This document shows positions 36,253 through 46,633 of a DNA stretch of 64,000 bases, piece after piece. Each line of letters starts with the position of its first letter. Positions within the stretch are counted from its first letter, which is position 1. Both the position numbers and the translations under genes were made by a program. The DNA comes from CAVVIH01 sp963748295 (GTDB lineage: Bacteria; Acidobacteriota; Vicinamibacteria; Vicinamibacterales; 2-12-FULL-66-21): the NCBI GenBank assembly GCA_963748295.1, contig CAVVIH010000001.1, forward strand, positions 1-64,000. Direction: 5' to 3'. The notes under the pieces were generated by a model that saw only the letters and a program-made list of their open reading frames with translations, was not told the origin of the DNA and ran no database searches.

Positions 36253-38166
36253 TCAGTTGGTGGCGGAGACCTCCCCCGCGGACCCGCTTCGGCTGCCGAG
36301 CCCGGCGTGCGCAAGGCGCACCGGCTGGGGAGGTTCGGCCGGGCCGCGCACGTGAATCGTCGTTCCGCGTCCCGGTGCGGCGGCGATTCGGGTCTCGGCG
36401 CCAACGACGCGCGCCCGTTCCTCCATCGTCACCAGTCCGAGGCCGCCACCCGTCCGGCGGACGCCCTCCAGGTCGAATCCGCCCCCGTCGTCGGCAACGG
36501 TCAGCTCGAGGTCCCCACCGGACCGATCGATCGAGACGCGGAGCCGGCGGGCCTCGCCATGGACAATGGCATTCCGGATCGCCTCCTGCGCGATGCGGAA
36601 AAAGCAGACGGCGACGTCGGGATGGACGTGGCCCAGGTCGCTGTGGACGGTGAACGTCACATGCACGTTCTGCCGCTTTTCCACATCCACGCAATGCGCC
36701 TTCAACGCCGGGGCGAGGCCGAGGACGCGCAACGTGGCCGGATGCAGGTCGTGCGACAACTTGCGGATCCCGTCGAAGACGCCCTGCGTATCCCGTTCGA
36801 GTTCCGACAGCGCCTTCTGCGTATCGACGTCCTCGATGTTGCCCGACGAGCTCTTGAGGCTGCTGACTGCCAGCGTCACGTAGACGAGGCGCTGGCAGAC
36901 ATCGTCGTGCAGATCCTGGGCAATGGACGCGCGAGCCGCGTCCTGTGCGTTGATCAGCCTCCCGGCGAGCTGGCGGATCTGCTCGTAGCTCGTTCGAAGC
37001 GACGCCTCGCGCGTCAGGATCGTTTCCTCGGCGCGGCGCCGGCGCGCGTGCTGTGTCAGGAGTCCCGCGATCAGCAGCAGCTGCGCGGCGACGATGACGA
37101 TCGCGCCGACAATGTACACGCGATATGTTTCCCAGACTGTTGGTACCTTGAAATAGATCGCGGATCCGCGCGGCAGCCTGGCGGCGTCGATCCCCCAGCG
37201 CTGCAGCTGACGCCAGTCGAACGCCGGCGTGGTGGGCAGTTCGGCGATCGGAATGTCCTCCGGCCGCTTGCCGTCGAGAATGTCTCGCGCGATCTGCTCC
37301 GACGCGAGCTCCAGTCAGCGTTTGCCGTGCGAATCATGCCGCCCGACGATCCCCTTGCCGAGGTAGACCTCGCTCGGGCTGTAAACCGGAACGGGAGCGG
37401 CCTCGGCGATCAGCCTCACGATCTCGTCCGGATAGACCACGTGTGCCGCCTGCTCCGGCGTGTAGCGCCCGTAGAGGATCACACTATCTTTCGGGACGGC
37501 GCTCACCGCGGCGAGCAGGCCGGCGACTGTAGCTTCCTTGATGAAGGTGATCTCGACCTGCCGCGAGAAACGGTCGAGCGCCGATCTCACCCGCGTCTGG
37601 TAAGCATTGATCGACGGCGCTTGCGCGACGACGTACACACGCTTTACGGCGGGGTGCAAGGTGAGGACAAGCTCCAGCGTCTCGCCGAACGCCACATCGC
37701 GCAGCACGCCGGTGACGCCGGCGACGCTCCGTTTCGTGACCTCCTCGGGCGCGGCAACCGACACGAAGACGATCGGCACGTCCGGAAACAGCTCGTCCCG
37801 ATAGCGCAGCGCGAACTGCAGCGCGGCCGAGGCGTTCGCGATGACAAGGTCGATACGGCGCCCCTCGAACTTCTGCCGGATGTAATCACGGAGGGCGGCC
37901 GATGCCGCTTCCGGCGTGAATTCCTCGGTCTCGAGATACTCGGCGTAATAGTTGACCGGCGTGTCGATCGTCAGACGAGCAGTTCGCTGCGGATCGCCGC
38001 ATCCAGCTCGCCGACGCCGGGAAAGGCTTCCGCGCCCCAGTGAATGCGTCAGGACAGTTCGGGGCGCCGTGCTCTGAGCCCGAAGCGGATTCGCACAGCC
38101 ACAGCGGATGTCAGTAACCGCGAGCAACGTGAGGCGCGGCGAGGATCGAAGGGGCGTCAGAACCAC
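36253..38166 (-). CDS. Sensor histidine kinase with periplasmic ABC-substrate-binding-type sensor, disrupted
   Basis: Order: signal peptide, a periplasmic binding-protein-like sensor (ABC_sub_bind type: NYYAEYLETEEFTPEAA, VNxF-like IVFVSVAAPEEV, VKRVYVVAQAP, LYLGKGIVG-like EVYLGKGIVG), one membrane helix (IVGAIVIVAAQLLLIAGLL), HisKA_3 (phospho-His in AQDLHDDVCQRLV) and HATPase (DDGGGFD, GGGLGLVTMEERA). Three defects are seen: an insertion at about 38046 and a compensating deletion near 37975 scramble about 25 codons (the middle frame reads IHWGAEAFPGVGELDAAI), and an in-frame TGA lies at 37315-37317. The GTG at 38166 overlaps the TonB receptor stop, so the kinase is probably cotranscribed with that receptor. 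Confidence 0.75.
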
Positions 38167-41100
38167 AGTTTTGCCGCCAGTTGAATCTGACGCGAGGAGC
38201 CGGCTTCGCCGGTGGGCAGCCGGGTCCTGGTGATCTTGCCGAATGTCGGCGTGCCCACGACGTTGCCTGGCGGGCCGAAGTTGGCATGGTTGAACACGTC
38301 GAATGCGTCCACGCGAAGCTGCACGCGATAGCGTTGCGCCAGCGTCATGGTCTTCATCACCGAGAGGTCCGTGTTGTGGAAGGACGGGCCGATCACCACG
38401 TTGCGCCCGAGGTTGCCGAAGCGATTGACTGCCGCAAACGAAGCGGGATCGAACCACTGATCCGGCGAACCGACGATCCGGATGGGAGCAACGAGATCGG
38501 GACGCACGCTGTTCGGCACGCCGGTCAGGGTGCTGTTGCTCGTGACGATGTTGATCGGGTTGCCGCTCTGGCCCTGCACGATCGCGGCAAGCTGCCAGCC
38601 GCGCGTCAGGGCATGGCCTGGGAACGGAAGCTCGTAGGTCGCACTGATCACGAACCGGTGCCGGGCGTCGAAATCGGACAAGCCGGTACTGATTGGGAAT
38701 GTCGTAGCTGTCCTGAACGGCGAAGCCGGACGAGTTCAGCGAATTGGTGTCGAGCGACTTCGACCACGTGTACGACGCGTCGAACATCAGGCCGCCCGAC
38801 AGCCGCTTCGTCGCCGACACCCACAGCGCGTGATAGCTGGAGAAGCCGGTGCTCTCGGCCTGCGTGATGTTGCCGAGCGGCGCACCCGGACGTATCGGAC
38901 TCGATGGCGAAACCGATGGAAACGGCCGGACGCCGTCCACCGGCTGGTTGATATTGCGTGAGATTCGCAGATCGCTGCCGCTGGAGCCGAAATATCCGAC
39001 GGCTGCGGCGAGATCGCGCGCGAGCTGCCGCTGCACGTTGACGTTCCAGGATCGCAGCGAGGCATTCCGGAACTCGCGGATCGACGGTCACCGGCGCGAG
39101 CCCGATCGGCCGCGTCAGGCTGACCGCCGAGGCGAGCGGGATGGCGCCCGAGGCGGACAGCGGCGTCGCAAATGGCGGATTGCCAGGCGTGTCCCTCACG
39201 ACGGTGGTGCTCGGCTGATCGACCGCCCAGCCATACGCGCCGCGCACGACGGTTCGGCCGTCGGCCGATGGTGTCCAGGCGAACCCGAGGCGCGGCTCGA
39301 CGTTCGTGTTGTTCTGCCGATAGATCCGATCGACGTCGAGGCCGACGCGCACCAGCGCGGCGCTCGCCGCGTCGAAGACGACGAATTGATCGTCGCGTTC
39401 GGTCGGCGTGACGTGCCATTCGTAACGCAGCCCGAGATCGAGTGTGAGGTTCGAGCCGATTGCAATTCTGTCCTGGGCGAAAAAGGCCAGCGCGTCCTGC
39501 GTGATATGGCTCAGGCGCTCGCCCAGCGTGATGCTGAACGCGTTGGCGGTTCCAGACAGAAACGCGGCGACAGTCGGGAAGTTGAACTGCCCGGTGCCCT
39601 CTGCAAAGTTGTCGTTCAGGAAGCGGCGGAATTCGCCGCCGAACCGCATCGAGTGCCTGCCGGTGACGTAGGTCACGGTGTCGTTGAACAGATACAACGT
39701 GTCTTTGCGGCCCTGCGGAAGCAGCGCGGGTCCGCCGAAGTTGAGCGAGCCGGCGACGACGATCTGCGGCAGGCCGATGGGACGGGTGACGCCATTCGCG
39801 ATGCCGAAGTCCGCCGGATTGAGCGCGGCCGCGGGAAGCGTGCTCCCGTCCTGCATGGTCTGGCCGAAGCGTGCTTCGTTCAGGAGCCCGGGGCCGAAGG
39901 TGTGCGTTTCGCTCACCGTCAGCGTACTTTTCCAGATAGCGCGCTTCTGACCGAATCCCGGGATGCTGGTGCCGCCACCGGCCGGCTCGACTCCGTCCAC
40001 CTGCTGGCGTCCATAGAACACCTGGACGCGATCGCGCGAGCCGGCGTTGTACCGGCCGTCGACGGTCCACGTGTTCTCGTCAACCGACGCGTCGCCGGAG
40101 CCGACGAACCGCGGCGTGCCATCGGCATCGAAAAAGTTCGCGCGAGGTATCAGCGGAAGCAGCTGCCGGATCACCGGATCGGTCGCGGCCGCACGCTGCG
40201 CGTCGCTGAGCACGAGGCTGTTCAGGTCCACGCCCTGCCGCTGTCGCAGGCCCTCGTAGGTGGCAAAGAAGAACGCGCGTCCGCGGATGAGCGGTCCGCC
40301 GGCCGATCCGCCGAATTGATTTCGTTCGAAACGGTGGGGATCTGGCGACGTGAGCTCGAAGAAGTTCCTCGCATCGAGTGCATCGTTCCGGAAGAATTCG
40401 TAGGCCTCGCCGCGGAAGCGGTCGGTTCCCGATCGCGTGACCAGATTGACGACCGCGCCCGAGACGTGGCCGAACTCGGCGCTGAAGGTCGAGTTGTCCA
40501 CCTTGAATTCCTGAATGCTTGCAACCGGCGGCGGGAACCCGATCGACCCGAACGTGAGATTGTTCGTGGTCACGCCGTTGACGACGTACAGCGACGGCCT
40601 CTTCGCGATTGCCGGCGGTATTGAACGCGAGCGCACCGGTTCCGCGAATCGGCGTCGTCGAGAACCCGCTCTGCGAGGGCGCTACCGATCCCGGCACCAG
40701 CGGCCCGAGATCGACGAAGTGCCGGCCGTTCAGCGGGATCTCCTGGATCGTACGAGACGCGACCATGTGGCCGACGGTGCTGGTCGCCCGATCGAGAAGC
40801 GGGAGCTCCGCGCGCACGACCACCGTCTCACTGCGGCTGCCGAGTTTCAGCTGAAAGTCGCGCACGAGCGTACGGCCGACCTCCACGCGTAAAGATTCGA
40901 TCTCCTCGGAACGGAAGCCGTTTGCCGCGGCGGTCACCTTATAGGGTCCGGCGGGTATGGCCGGCAGGTGGTATCGGCCGTCGGCATCGGTAACGGCCGA
41001 GCGCAGGAACCCGGCCGAGTCATTCCGAATGGTGATGGTCGCGCCCGGAAGCGCGGCGCCGGAGGCGTCCAGCACCCGCCCCTGCAGATCCGCCGTCGTC

Positions 41101-41210
41101 TGCGCGTAAGTGGACGCAGAGGCGCAAAACAGCAGCATCAGCTGCGCCAGGTGAAGCCGGCGGCATGGCCGCGCCCGGCGGTGAGCCGGGGCGCGACCGT
41201 GGGGGAGCAC
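38157..41210 (-). CDS. TonB-dependent receptor, Oar-like, three frameshifts
   Basis: After a signal peptide (LMLLFCASASTYAQ) comes a carboxypeptidase-regulatory domain (LQGRVLDASGAALPGATITI), then a plug domain (LDRATSTVGHMV, IPLNGRHFVDLG) and a large barrel ending LAAKLWF. Extra bases at about 40592, 39068 and 38679 break it; repair restores NREEAV-LYVVNGVTTNN, VPNASLRSWNVNVQRQ and NQYRLSDFDARHRF and gives 1016 residues. Receptors of this class import large oligomers or export/bind substrate at the outer membrane. The sensor kinase follows in the same operon, suggesting a coupled sensing-and-uptake unit. No ligand can be assigned. Confidence 0.85.
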
Positions 41211-41306
41211 TATCGATCCTGTGGTCGGAGTATCCTACGCGCGGATAAAGCAGATCAAACCAGTTTTCAGCAAACCTCCTGACCCACTTCTGCGTCAAAG
41301 ACCATG

Positions 41307-41327
41307 TTACCCAGATTGTCTGGGTAA
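41307..41327. promoter_or_regulatory. Perfect palindromic PadR operator candidate
   Basis: TTACCCAGA and TCTGGGTAA are exact complements separated by three bases, 19 bp upstream of the padR ATG and 97 bp upstream of the divergent TonB receptor start at 41210. Sites of this shape are expected for PadR dimers controlling their own operon. The TonB receptor could be under the same control. Confidence 0.65.
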
Positions 41328-41345
41328 TCAACCGTCGCGACGCCG

Positions 41346-41678
41346 ATGTCCAAGACCCCGAACGCGCTCCTTCACGGTGCGCTTGATGCGCTGATTCTCA
41401 AGACCCTTGCGGGCGGCCCGAGCCACGGCTACGCGATCGCCCGGTTCATCGAGGACACCTCCGGCGACGCGCTGCTCGTCGAAGACGGATCCCTCTATCC
41501 GGCGCTCTACCGGCTGGAGCGCCGCGGGTGGGTCGACGCCGAGTGGGGCACGTCCGAGCTCGGACGCCGAGCCAAGCTCTACAGGTTGACCGCCGCGGGG
41601 CGCGATCAGCTGCGCGACGAGACGGCAACATGGCGGCGGTTTGCCGCCGGTGTGTCGAAAGTCCTGCTCTCCACATGA
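41346..41678 (+). CDS. PadR-family transcriptional regulator
   Basis: 110 residues: the winged helix starts LHGALDALILKTLAGGPSHG and continues YAIARFIEDTSG, EDGSLYPALYRLERRGWV and LGRRAKLYRLTAAGRDQL, the PadR signature. The C-terminal helix for dimerisation is short. Its stop overlaps the permease start by ATGA. Pairing with an ADOP permease is the classic acidobacterial arrangement, with PadR as the probable repressor of both. Confidence 0.95.
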   Translation: MSKTPNALLHGALDALILKTLAGGPSHGYAIARFIEDTSGDALLVEDGSLYPALYRLERRGWVDAEWGTSELGRRAKLYRLTAAGRDQLRDETATWRRFAAGVSKVLLST

Positions 41679-44341
41679 AGCGCTCGCTGCGATCGTGGAT
41701 CTGGCGTGTGCCGATCGATGACGAGATCGACGAGGAGCTGGCGCTGCACGTCGAGATGCGGACGCGGGAGCTCGTCGAGCGCGGCATGGATCCGAAAGCC
41801 GCGCGCGAACTGGCCATCAAACGCCTCGGCGACATCGCGCGCCTCAAGCGCACCATGAGCGACCTTGGCCGAAAGAGAGATCGTGACATGCGGGCAACCC
41901 AGTGGCTCGACGAGCTGCGACAGGACCTCAGATTCGCGTTCCGCCAGCTGAAAGCCTCGCCGGCGTTCACGCTGGTGGCGACGCTGACGCTCGCGCTCGG
42001 CATCGGCGCCAACAGCGCCATCTTCGCGCTGGTCGACGCCACGCTGCTCCGGCCGCTTCCCTTCGGCGAGCCCGAGCGGCTGATCTCGATCTGGGAGACG
42101 ACCGCGGTCAACGGGAGAAGCTACGTGTCGCCGCTCAACATGCTCGACTTCGACGCGCGCAGCCGCAGCTTCGAGAAGATTGCCGGCTTCACGCCGAGCG
42201 TCGGTGGCATGGTGATGGCGGGCGCCGACGGCAACGCGGAAACCGTCTCGCGCCAATGGGTCACCTCCGGCATCTTCGACGTACTCGGCGTCAAGCCGAT
42301 CGCCGGCCGCACGTTTTCCGACGAGGACGAGAAGAAGCGCGCGAACGCGGTGGTGATCAGCGAGAGCCTGTGGCGCACCCGGTTCAACTCGGATCCGGGG
42401 CTGATCGGCCGCGAGCTGCGCCTCGACGGATCGCTCTTCACTGTCGTCGGGGTCGCACCGGCGGACTTTCAGTTGATCGGGCAGAGCAGCATGTGGGCGA
42501 TGCGGTCGCTCGTCAACCTGCCTCCGCGCGCACGGGGCGCCTACGCTCTACAGGTGGTCGGACGTCTGAAGCCCGGCGTTTCGCTCGAGACAGCGGCATC
42601 GGACCTCGGCGCGGTGGCCGCCGGGCTCGCGCGCGAATATCCGCAGACCAACCAGGGGCGCGGCGTCAGGCTCGAGCGGATGCACGACACGGTCGTCGGG
42701 AGCGATCTGCGCGTCACCTCGATGCTCTTCCTCGGCGTCGTCGGCTTCGTCCTGCTTCTGTGCTGTGCCAACGTCGCCAACCTGCTGCTTGCGCGCGCGA
42801 CGGTCCGCCGGCGCGAGCTGGCCGTGCGCTCAGCGATGGGCGCCGGCCGCCGCCGCATCGTCCGGCAGCTGATGACGGAAAGCATCCTGCTCTCGCTGAT
42901 CGGCGCCGCGCTCGGCAGCGGCATCGGCGCCGCGATCCTGAGCGCCGCGCCGTCGCTGATCCCTGAAGGGCTGCTGCCGCCGATGGTCACGCTGGCGTTC
43001 GACATGCGCGTCGTCGCCTTCTGCGCCGGCACCGCCGTTGTCGTCGGGTTGATCTTCGGCGTGATGCCCGCGCTGCGGGCCACGGATTTCTCGCTGACTG
43101 AAGCGATCGGCTCCGACAGCCGCACCGTGACGAGCAGCGGCGGACGCCTTCGCAGCCTGCTCGTCGTCGGCGAGGTGGCGATTGCAGTGCTGCTGCTGTT
43201 CGGCGCCGGCCTCTTGCTGCGCACGTTGATTGCCGTCGAAGGATTCGATCGCGGCTACCGCGCCGAGAGCGTGTTGTCGATGCTCGTCGACCCGCTCGGC
43301 TCGAAGTATCCGACGCCCGAAGCGCTGCAGCAGTTCTACGATCAGGTCGAGGCCGAAATCCGCGCACAGCCGGGTGTGAAGAGCGTCGGCTGGGCCAGCG
43401 AGCTGCCGCTCGACTTCTTCGATTCCGGTGGCTACTCGTACGAGATCGCGGGCGATCCTCCCGTGGCCGAGAGCCAGCGGCCGGCCACCGAATACCAGGC
43501 GGTCAGCCCCTCATACTTCGTCACGCTCGACTTGCCCATCCTGGAGGGACGGAGCTTCGACGCGCGCGATACGCGCGACGGCGTGCCGGTCTGCATCGTC
43601 AACGAAGCGCTCGCGCGCAGCTTTCGCGGACGGTCGCCGATTGGCCAGCGGATCGCGCTGAGGCCCACCGCCGCGCCGCAGTCCGCGCCCGATGTGCGCG
43701 AAATCGTCGGCATCGCGCGGCAGGTCAAGGGGCGCCCGGACGAGGCCAAGGACTTCGTTCAGGTCTACGTCCCAATGCCGCAGGATCTCTCTGACGATGT
43801 GTTTCTCGTCGTGACACCGGCGTCCGGGCGCGCGGAAGCGCTGGTGCCTGCGGTCCGGGCGGCGATTTCCCGAGTCGACAAGGAACAACTCGTCAGCGTG
43901 CGCAGCATCATGACGCTCGAGGACATCGCGTGGACCGTCACCGGCCGCCACCGGTTCCGCGCGGTCCTGGTGATCGCCTTCGCGGCGCTGGCCCTGGTGC
44001 TGGCGATGGTCGGCCTCTTCGGAATCCTCGCCTACTCGGTCCAGCAGCACGTGCGTGATTTCGGCGTGCGGCGGGCGCTCGGGGCGACCACCGGCGACGT
44101 CCTGCGAGTCGTGATCGTGAATGCCGTCAGCGTGATCGCCGCCGGCGCGGCGATCGGGCTCGCGGTGTCCGCCGCCTCGGCCCGCTTGATCCGGAACGTG
44201 CTGTTCGGCGTGCAGCCGCTCGACATGACGACGTTCATCCTCGTCACGCTGGTGTTGGCGGCGGCGGCCGCGTTGTCGGTCGTCGGTCCCGCCTGGAGAG
44301 TGGCGCGAATCGATCCGGCGGCCGCGCTTCGGAATTCCTGA
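41675..44341 (+). CDS. ADOP-family ABC permease (MacB/FtsX-like, duplicated)
   Basis: 888 residues. A short N-terminal domain typical of ADOP proteins (IDEELALHVEMRTRELVERG) is followed by two copies of the MacB periplasmic core plus FtsX helices (LTLALGIGANSAIFALVDAT; LARATVRRRELAVRSAMGAG; then GLFGILAYSVQQHVRDFGVR and VGPAWRVARIDPAAALR). No ATPase is encoded beside it, hence the term orphan permease. These proteins are thought to move or sense peptides, lipids or toxins using mechanical transmission, but their substrates are unproven. It overlaps padR by four bases. The frame is intact. Confidence 0.95.
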   Translation: MKRSLRSWIWRVPIDDEIDEELALHVEMRTRELVERGMDPKAARELAIKRLGDIARLKRTMSDLGRKRDRDMRATQWLDELRQDLRFAFRQLKASPAFTLVATLTLALGIGANSAIFALVDATLLRPLPFGEPERLISIWETTAVNGRSYVSPLNMLDFDARSRSFEKIAGFTPSVGGMVMAGADGNAETVSRQWVTSGIFDVLGVKPIAGRTFSDEDEKKRANAVVISESLWRTRFNSDPGLIGRELRLDGSLFTVVGVAPADFQLIGQSSMWAMRSLVNLPPRARGAYALQVVGRLKPGVSLETAASDLGAVAAGLAREYPQTNQGRGVRLERMHDTVVGSDLRVTSMLFLGVVGFVLLLCCANVANLLLARATVRRRELAVRSAMGAGRRRIVRQLMTESILLSLIGAALGSGIGAAILSAAPSLIPEGLLPPMVTLAFDMRVVAFCAGTAVVVGLIFGVMPALRATDFSLTEAIGSDSRTVTSSGGRLRSLLVVGEVAIAVLLLFGAGLLLRTLIAVEGFDRGYRAESVLSMLVDPLGSKYPTPEALQQFYDQVEAEIRAQPGVKSVGWASELPLDFFDSGGYSYEIAGDPPVAESQRPATEYQAVSPSYFVTLDLPILEGRSFDARDTRDGVPVCIVNEALARSFRGRSPIGQRIALRPTAAPQSAPDVREIVGIARQVKGRPDEAKDFVQVYVPMPQDLSDDVFLVVTPASGRAEALVPAVRAAISRVDKEQLVSVRSIMTLEDIAWTVTGRHRFRAVLVIAFAALALVLAMVGLFGILAYSVQQHVRDFGVRRALGATTGDVLRVVIVNAVSVIAAGAAIGLAVSAASARLIRNVLFGVQPLDMTTFILVTLVLAAAAALSVVGPAWRVARIDPAAALRNS

Positions 44342-44631
44342 AAGACGCCTCTTTAACGGAAGATCGATTCGACGATATCGCCTGCCCGTTCGCTCCACGT
44401 GGCGGACAGCGATTCCGGCGGCGGCTGTCGAACGATGTGCAGGGATCCCTCCTTGTCCAGCACGTCCCACGGATGTCGGGCCGAACGAGCGCGACGGTCA
44501 TCAGCTCTCCTATCTCGACCGGAACTTCGCTAACCAGCGAGAAGGAGCAAGACGCGCGCCGAGGCGAACCACAACAATACAGGGTGGCGTGGGTTTTCGA
44601 GGGGTCGCGCGTCATTACATATAGAAGCCTC

Positions 44632-45165
44632 ATGGGCGCGAAAGGCAGCACGGAAGAGCGCATCGTGGCCGTCTATCGCGAGACGATCGATCCGCTCTAC
44701 GCGTATGTGTCGCGCTGCTGCTATGGCGACCGGACGCTGGCGGAGGACGTGACGCAGGAGGCCTGGCTGCGCGCGGTCCGGGACTGGCGGCGCAAGGGGC
44801 CGCCGGACAAGCCGCTCGCGTGGTTGATCACCGTGGCGCGAAACCTTCTCGTCAGCTATTACCGCCGGAAGCGCCCGGCGCCGCTCGATTCGGTGTCGCC
44901 GGGCGAGGTGCTCGAGGCGTTCGAGGACGGCCGCGCGGGCAGGTCCGCGGAGATCGCGGCGATGGTCTGTCATGCCCTCGCGCGTCTGCCTGACGCCGAG
45001 GCGCGCCTGCTGGAGGCGTTTCATTTCGAGGATCGGCGGGTGGCGCAGATCGCCGCGGTCAGCGGGCTGTCCGAGCGGGCCGTCGAGGGCCGCCTGCGGC
45101 GGGCGCGGCAGCGGCTGCGGCGCGAGCTCGAAACGGTCATGCAGTTCGAAGGAGGCAGTCGATGA
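44632..45165 (+). CDS. ECF RNA polymerase sigma factor
   Basis: 177 residues from the ATG at 44632. Region 2 reads DPLYAYVSRCCYGDRTLAED then VTQEAWLRAVRDW and region 4 reads LPDAEARLLEAFHFEDRRVA then IAAVSGLSERAVEGRLRRAR. The frame is open upstream to 44437, but that part lacks conservation. The 290-bp gap before it holds no gene I can support. It overlaps the next gene, a membrane protein with a periplasmic coiled coil, by ATGA; this is the usual sigma/anti-sigma order. The target promoters are not known. Confidence 0.9.
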   Translation: MGAKGSTEERIVAVYRETIDPLYAYVSRCCYGDRTLAEDVTQEAWLRAVRDWRRKGPPDKPLAWLITVARNLLVSYYRRKRPAPLDSVSPGEVLEAFEDGRAGRSAEIAAMVCHALARLPDAEARLLEAFHFEDRRVAQIAAVSGLSERAVEGRLRRARQRLRRELETVMQFEGGSR

Positions 45166-46092
45166 ATCCCGCAGGCGAATCGCATCAGATTACGCCGGAG
45201 TTCCGTGCGCATCTCGAGTGGCAGGTTGCATCTGCGATGCGCCGGGAAACGCGGTTCGCGGAGCCGACCGGTGGAAGGCCGTCGCGCCTGCACGTCGCGC
45301 TCGTCGCCGTCGTGGCGCTCTTCATAGGCGGCATCGCGGTGGCGGCGTCAGGCGAGCTGCAGGAATCCAAGCAGCGGGATCTCCTGATGGCAACCGCCAA
45401 CCAGGAAGAAGCCCTGGTTCGCATGCGCGTGGAGCTCGCGCGGGCGGACCTGCAGGAAACGCAGCGCAGGTTCGAAGTCGGCACGTCCGATCGGCAGACG
45501 CTCCAGGCGGCGCAGCGGCAGCTGCGTGCGATGGAAATGGAGCTCCAGCGGATCCGCCTGGACATGGAGGAGATTCAGCAGACATCGGCGGCACCGCGCA
45601 ACGACCTGCAGGCGCCGCTGGTCGGGAAGCGCGATTTCGTCCGCGAACGGCTCAGACTCCAGCTCGACACCGCCGAGCGCGGCGCTGGTTTCGGCCGAGG
45701 AGGGCGTCGCGCAAGCCAAGCAGCGTGTCAGCGTCGGCACTGCGCCGATGACGGCACAACTGCAGGCCGACGCGGAGCTGGCGGCGGCACGCGCCCGTCT
45801 GCAGGAGCTGCGCATCGCGATTGAGATGCGTGAGCGCTCCGTGACGGGCGACGTCAAGGTCGAAGAGCTGGCGGCGGAGCAGCGCCGCCGCCAGCTGATG
45901 CTGCAGCAAGAAGTGGTGCAGCAGCAACTCGAGATCACCCGTGCGCGAATCCAGGAACTGCGGCGTCTTGTGGAAATCGGCATGGCGACTCAGCTCGACC
46001 TGAAGCGCCTCGAAGTCGAACTGCTCGAGCGCGAGGTCGAGCTAAAGAAGATCCGTCAGGAGATCGAGCTGCTCGGCGCCGCGCGCCGTTGA
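45162..46092 (+). CDS. Membrane protein with long periplasmic coiled coil, putative anti-sigma factor, frameshifted
   Basis: A cytoplasmic N-terminus of about 40 residues (ITPEFRAHLEWQVASAMRR), one membrane helix (VALVAVVALFIGGIAVAA) and a coiled coil of roughly 240 residues with repeats resembling TolC-type helices (RRFEVGTSDRQTLQAAQRQL, KQRVSVGTAPMTAQLQADAE, RRLVEIGMATQLDLKRLEVE). An extra G at about 45681 breaks it; removal gives ERALVSAEEGVAQAK and 309 residues. The N-terminus lacks the zinc HxxxCxxC motif of classic anti-sigma factors. Coupling to the ECF gene by ATGA is the basis for calling it the regulator of that sigma factor. It ends in a 37-base convergent overlap with dinB. Confidence 0.75.
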
Positions 46093-46607
46093 TCCCCGGC
46101 GGCGAGCATCTCCGCGAACGGGTTCTCGTCCGCGCTCGGTCCGTACACCGACGGAATCGGCACGTTGAGCTGCCGCAGGTAGACGACCAGCTGGCCCCGA
46201 TGGTGATACCAGTGATTGAGCATGATCGCGCGCAGGAAGGCGGCGCGCGGCATCGCCATCAGCTCGCGGCCGCCGGCCACGAGACGCCACGTTTCCATCA
46301 TCGTCGCATCGCTCGCGTTGGCGAGCTTTGCCTTCGCCTGCCTGATGCTCTCCTGCAGCGCGGGCACGAGATCCGCGCTGCGCTGCGCGCGCTCCTGCAC
46401 GAATGCCGGCGGCGCCGCCGGCGACTGCATCGCCAGCTCGGCGACCCCGCCGGGGATCTGCGCAACATGCAGCGCGAGCTGGCCGAGGCTGTACGACTTG
46501 GCGTGCGGGCGCCAGTCCAGATGCGCGTCGGGTACGCGTTCGAGCAGGCGCTTCGTTGTCTGCGCCTCGTGATCGAGTTCCTGAAGCAGGGCTTCTGCGA
46601 TGGCCAT
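46056..46607 (-). CDS. DinB-family protein
   Basis: 183 residues. Four-helix DinB/YfiT-like fold: LLQELDHEAQTTKRLLERVP, the first metal His in SLGQLALHVAQIP and the HxxxH pair in LNHWYHHRGQLVVYLRQLN. Members are metal-dependent thiol transferases or stress-induced proteins of unknown substrate. It is third in an arsR-SRPBCC-dinB group, 26 bases after the SRPBCC stop. The last 20 residues lie in the overlap with the coiled-coil gene and may not be typical. Confidence 0.9.
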   Translation of the reverse strand: MAIAEALLQELDHEAQTTKRLLERVPDAHLDWRPHAKSYSLGQLALHVAQIPGGVAELAMQSPAAPPAFVQERAQRSADLVPALQESIRQAKAKLANASDATMMETWRLVAGGRELMAMPRAAFLRAIMLNHWYHHRGQLVVYLRQLNVPIPSVYGPSADENPFAEMLAAGDQRRAAPSSSIS

Positions 46608-46633
46608 GATGTAGGTCTCCTTCGTTGATGCGG

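Noticed and set aside
44355..44501. Small minus-strand frame with AGGAGA site before the ECF gene
   Set aside because: The ATG frame does not reach the plausible C-terminal frame (WDVLDKEGSLHIV to FR-stop) without a deletion, and no family is recognised.
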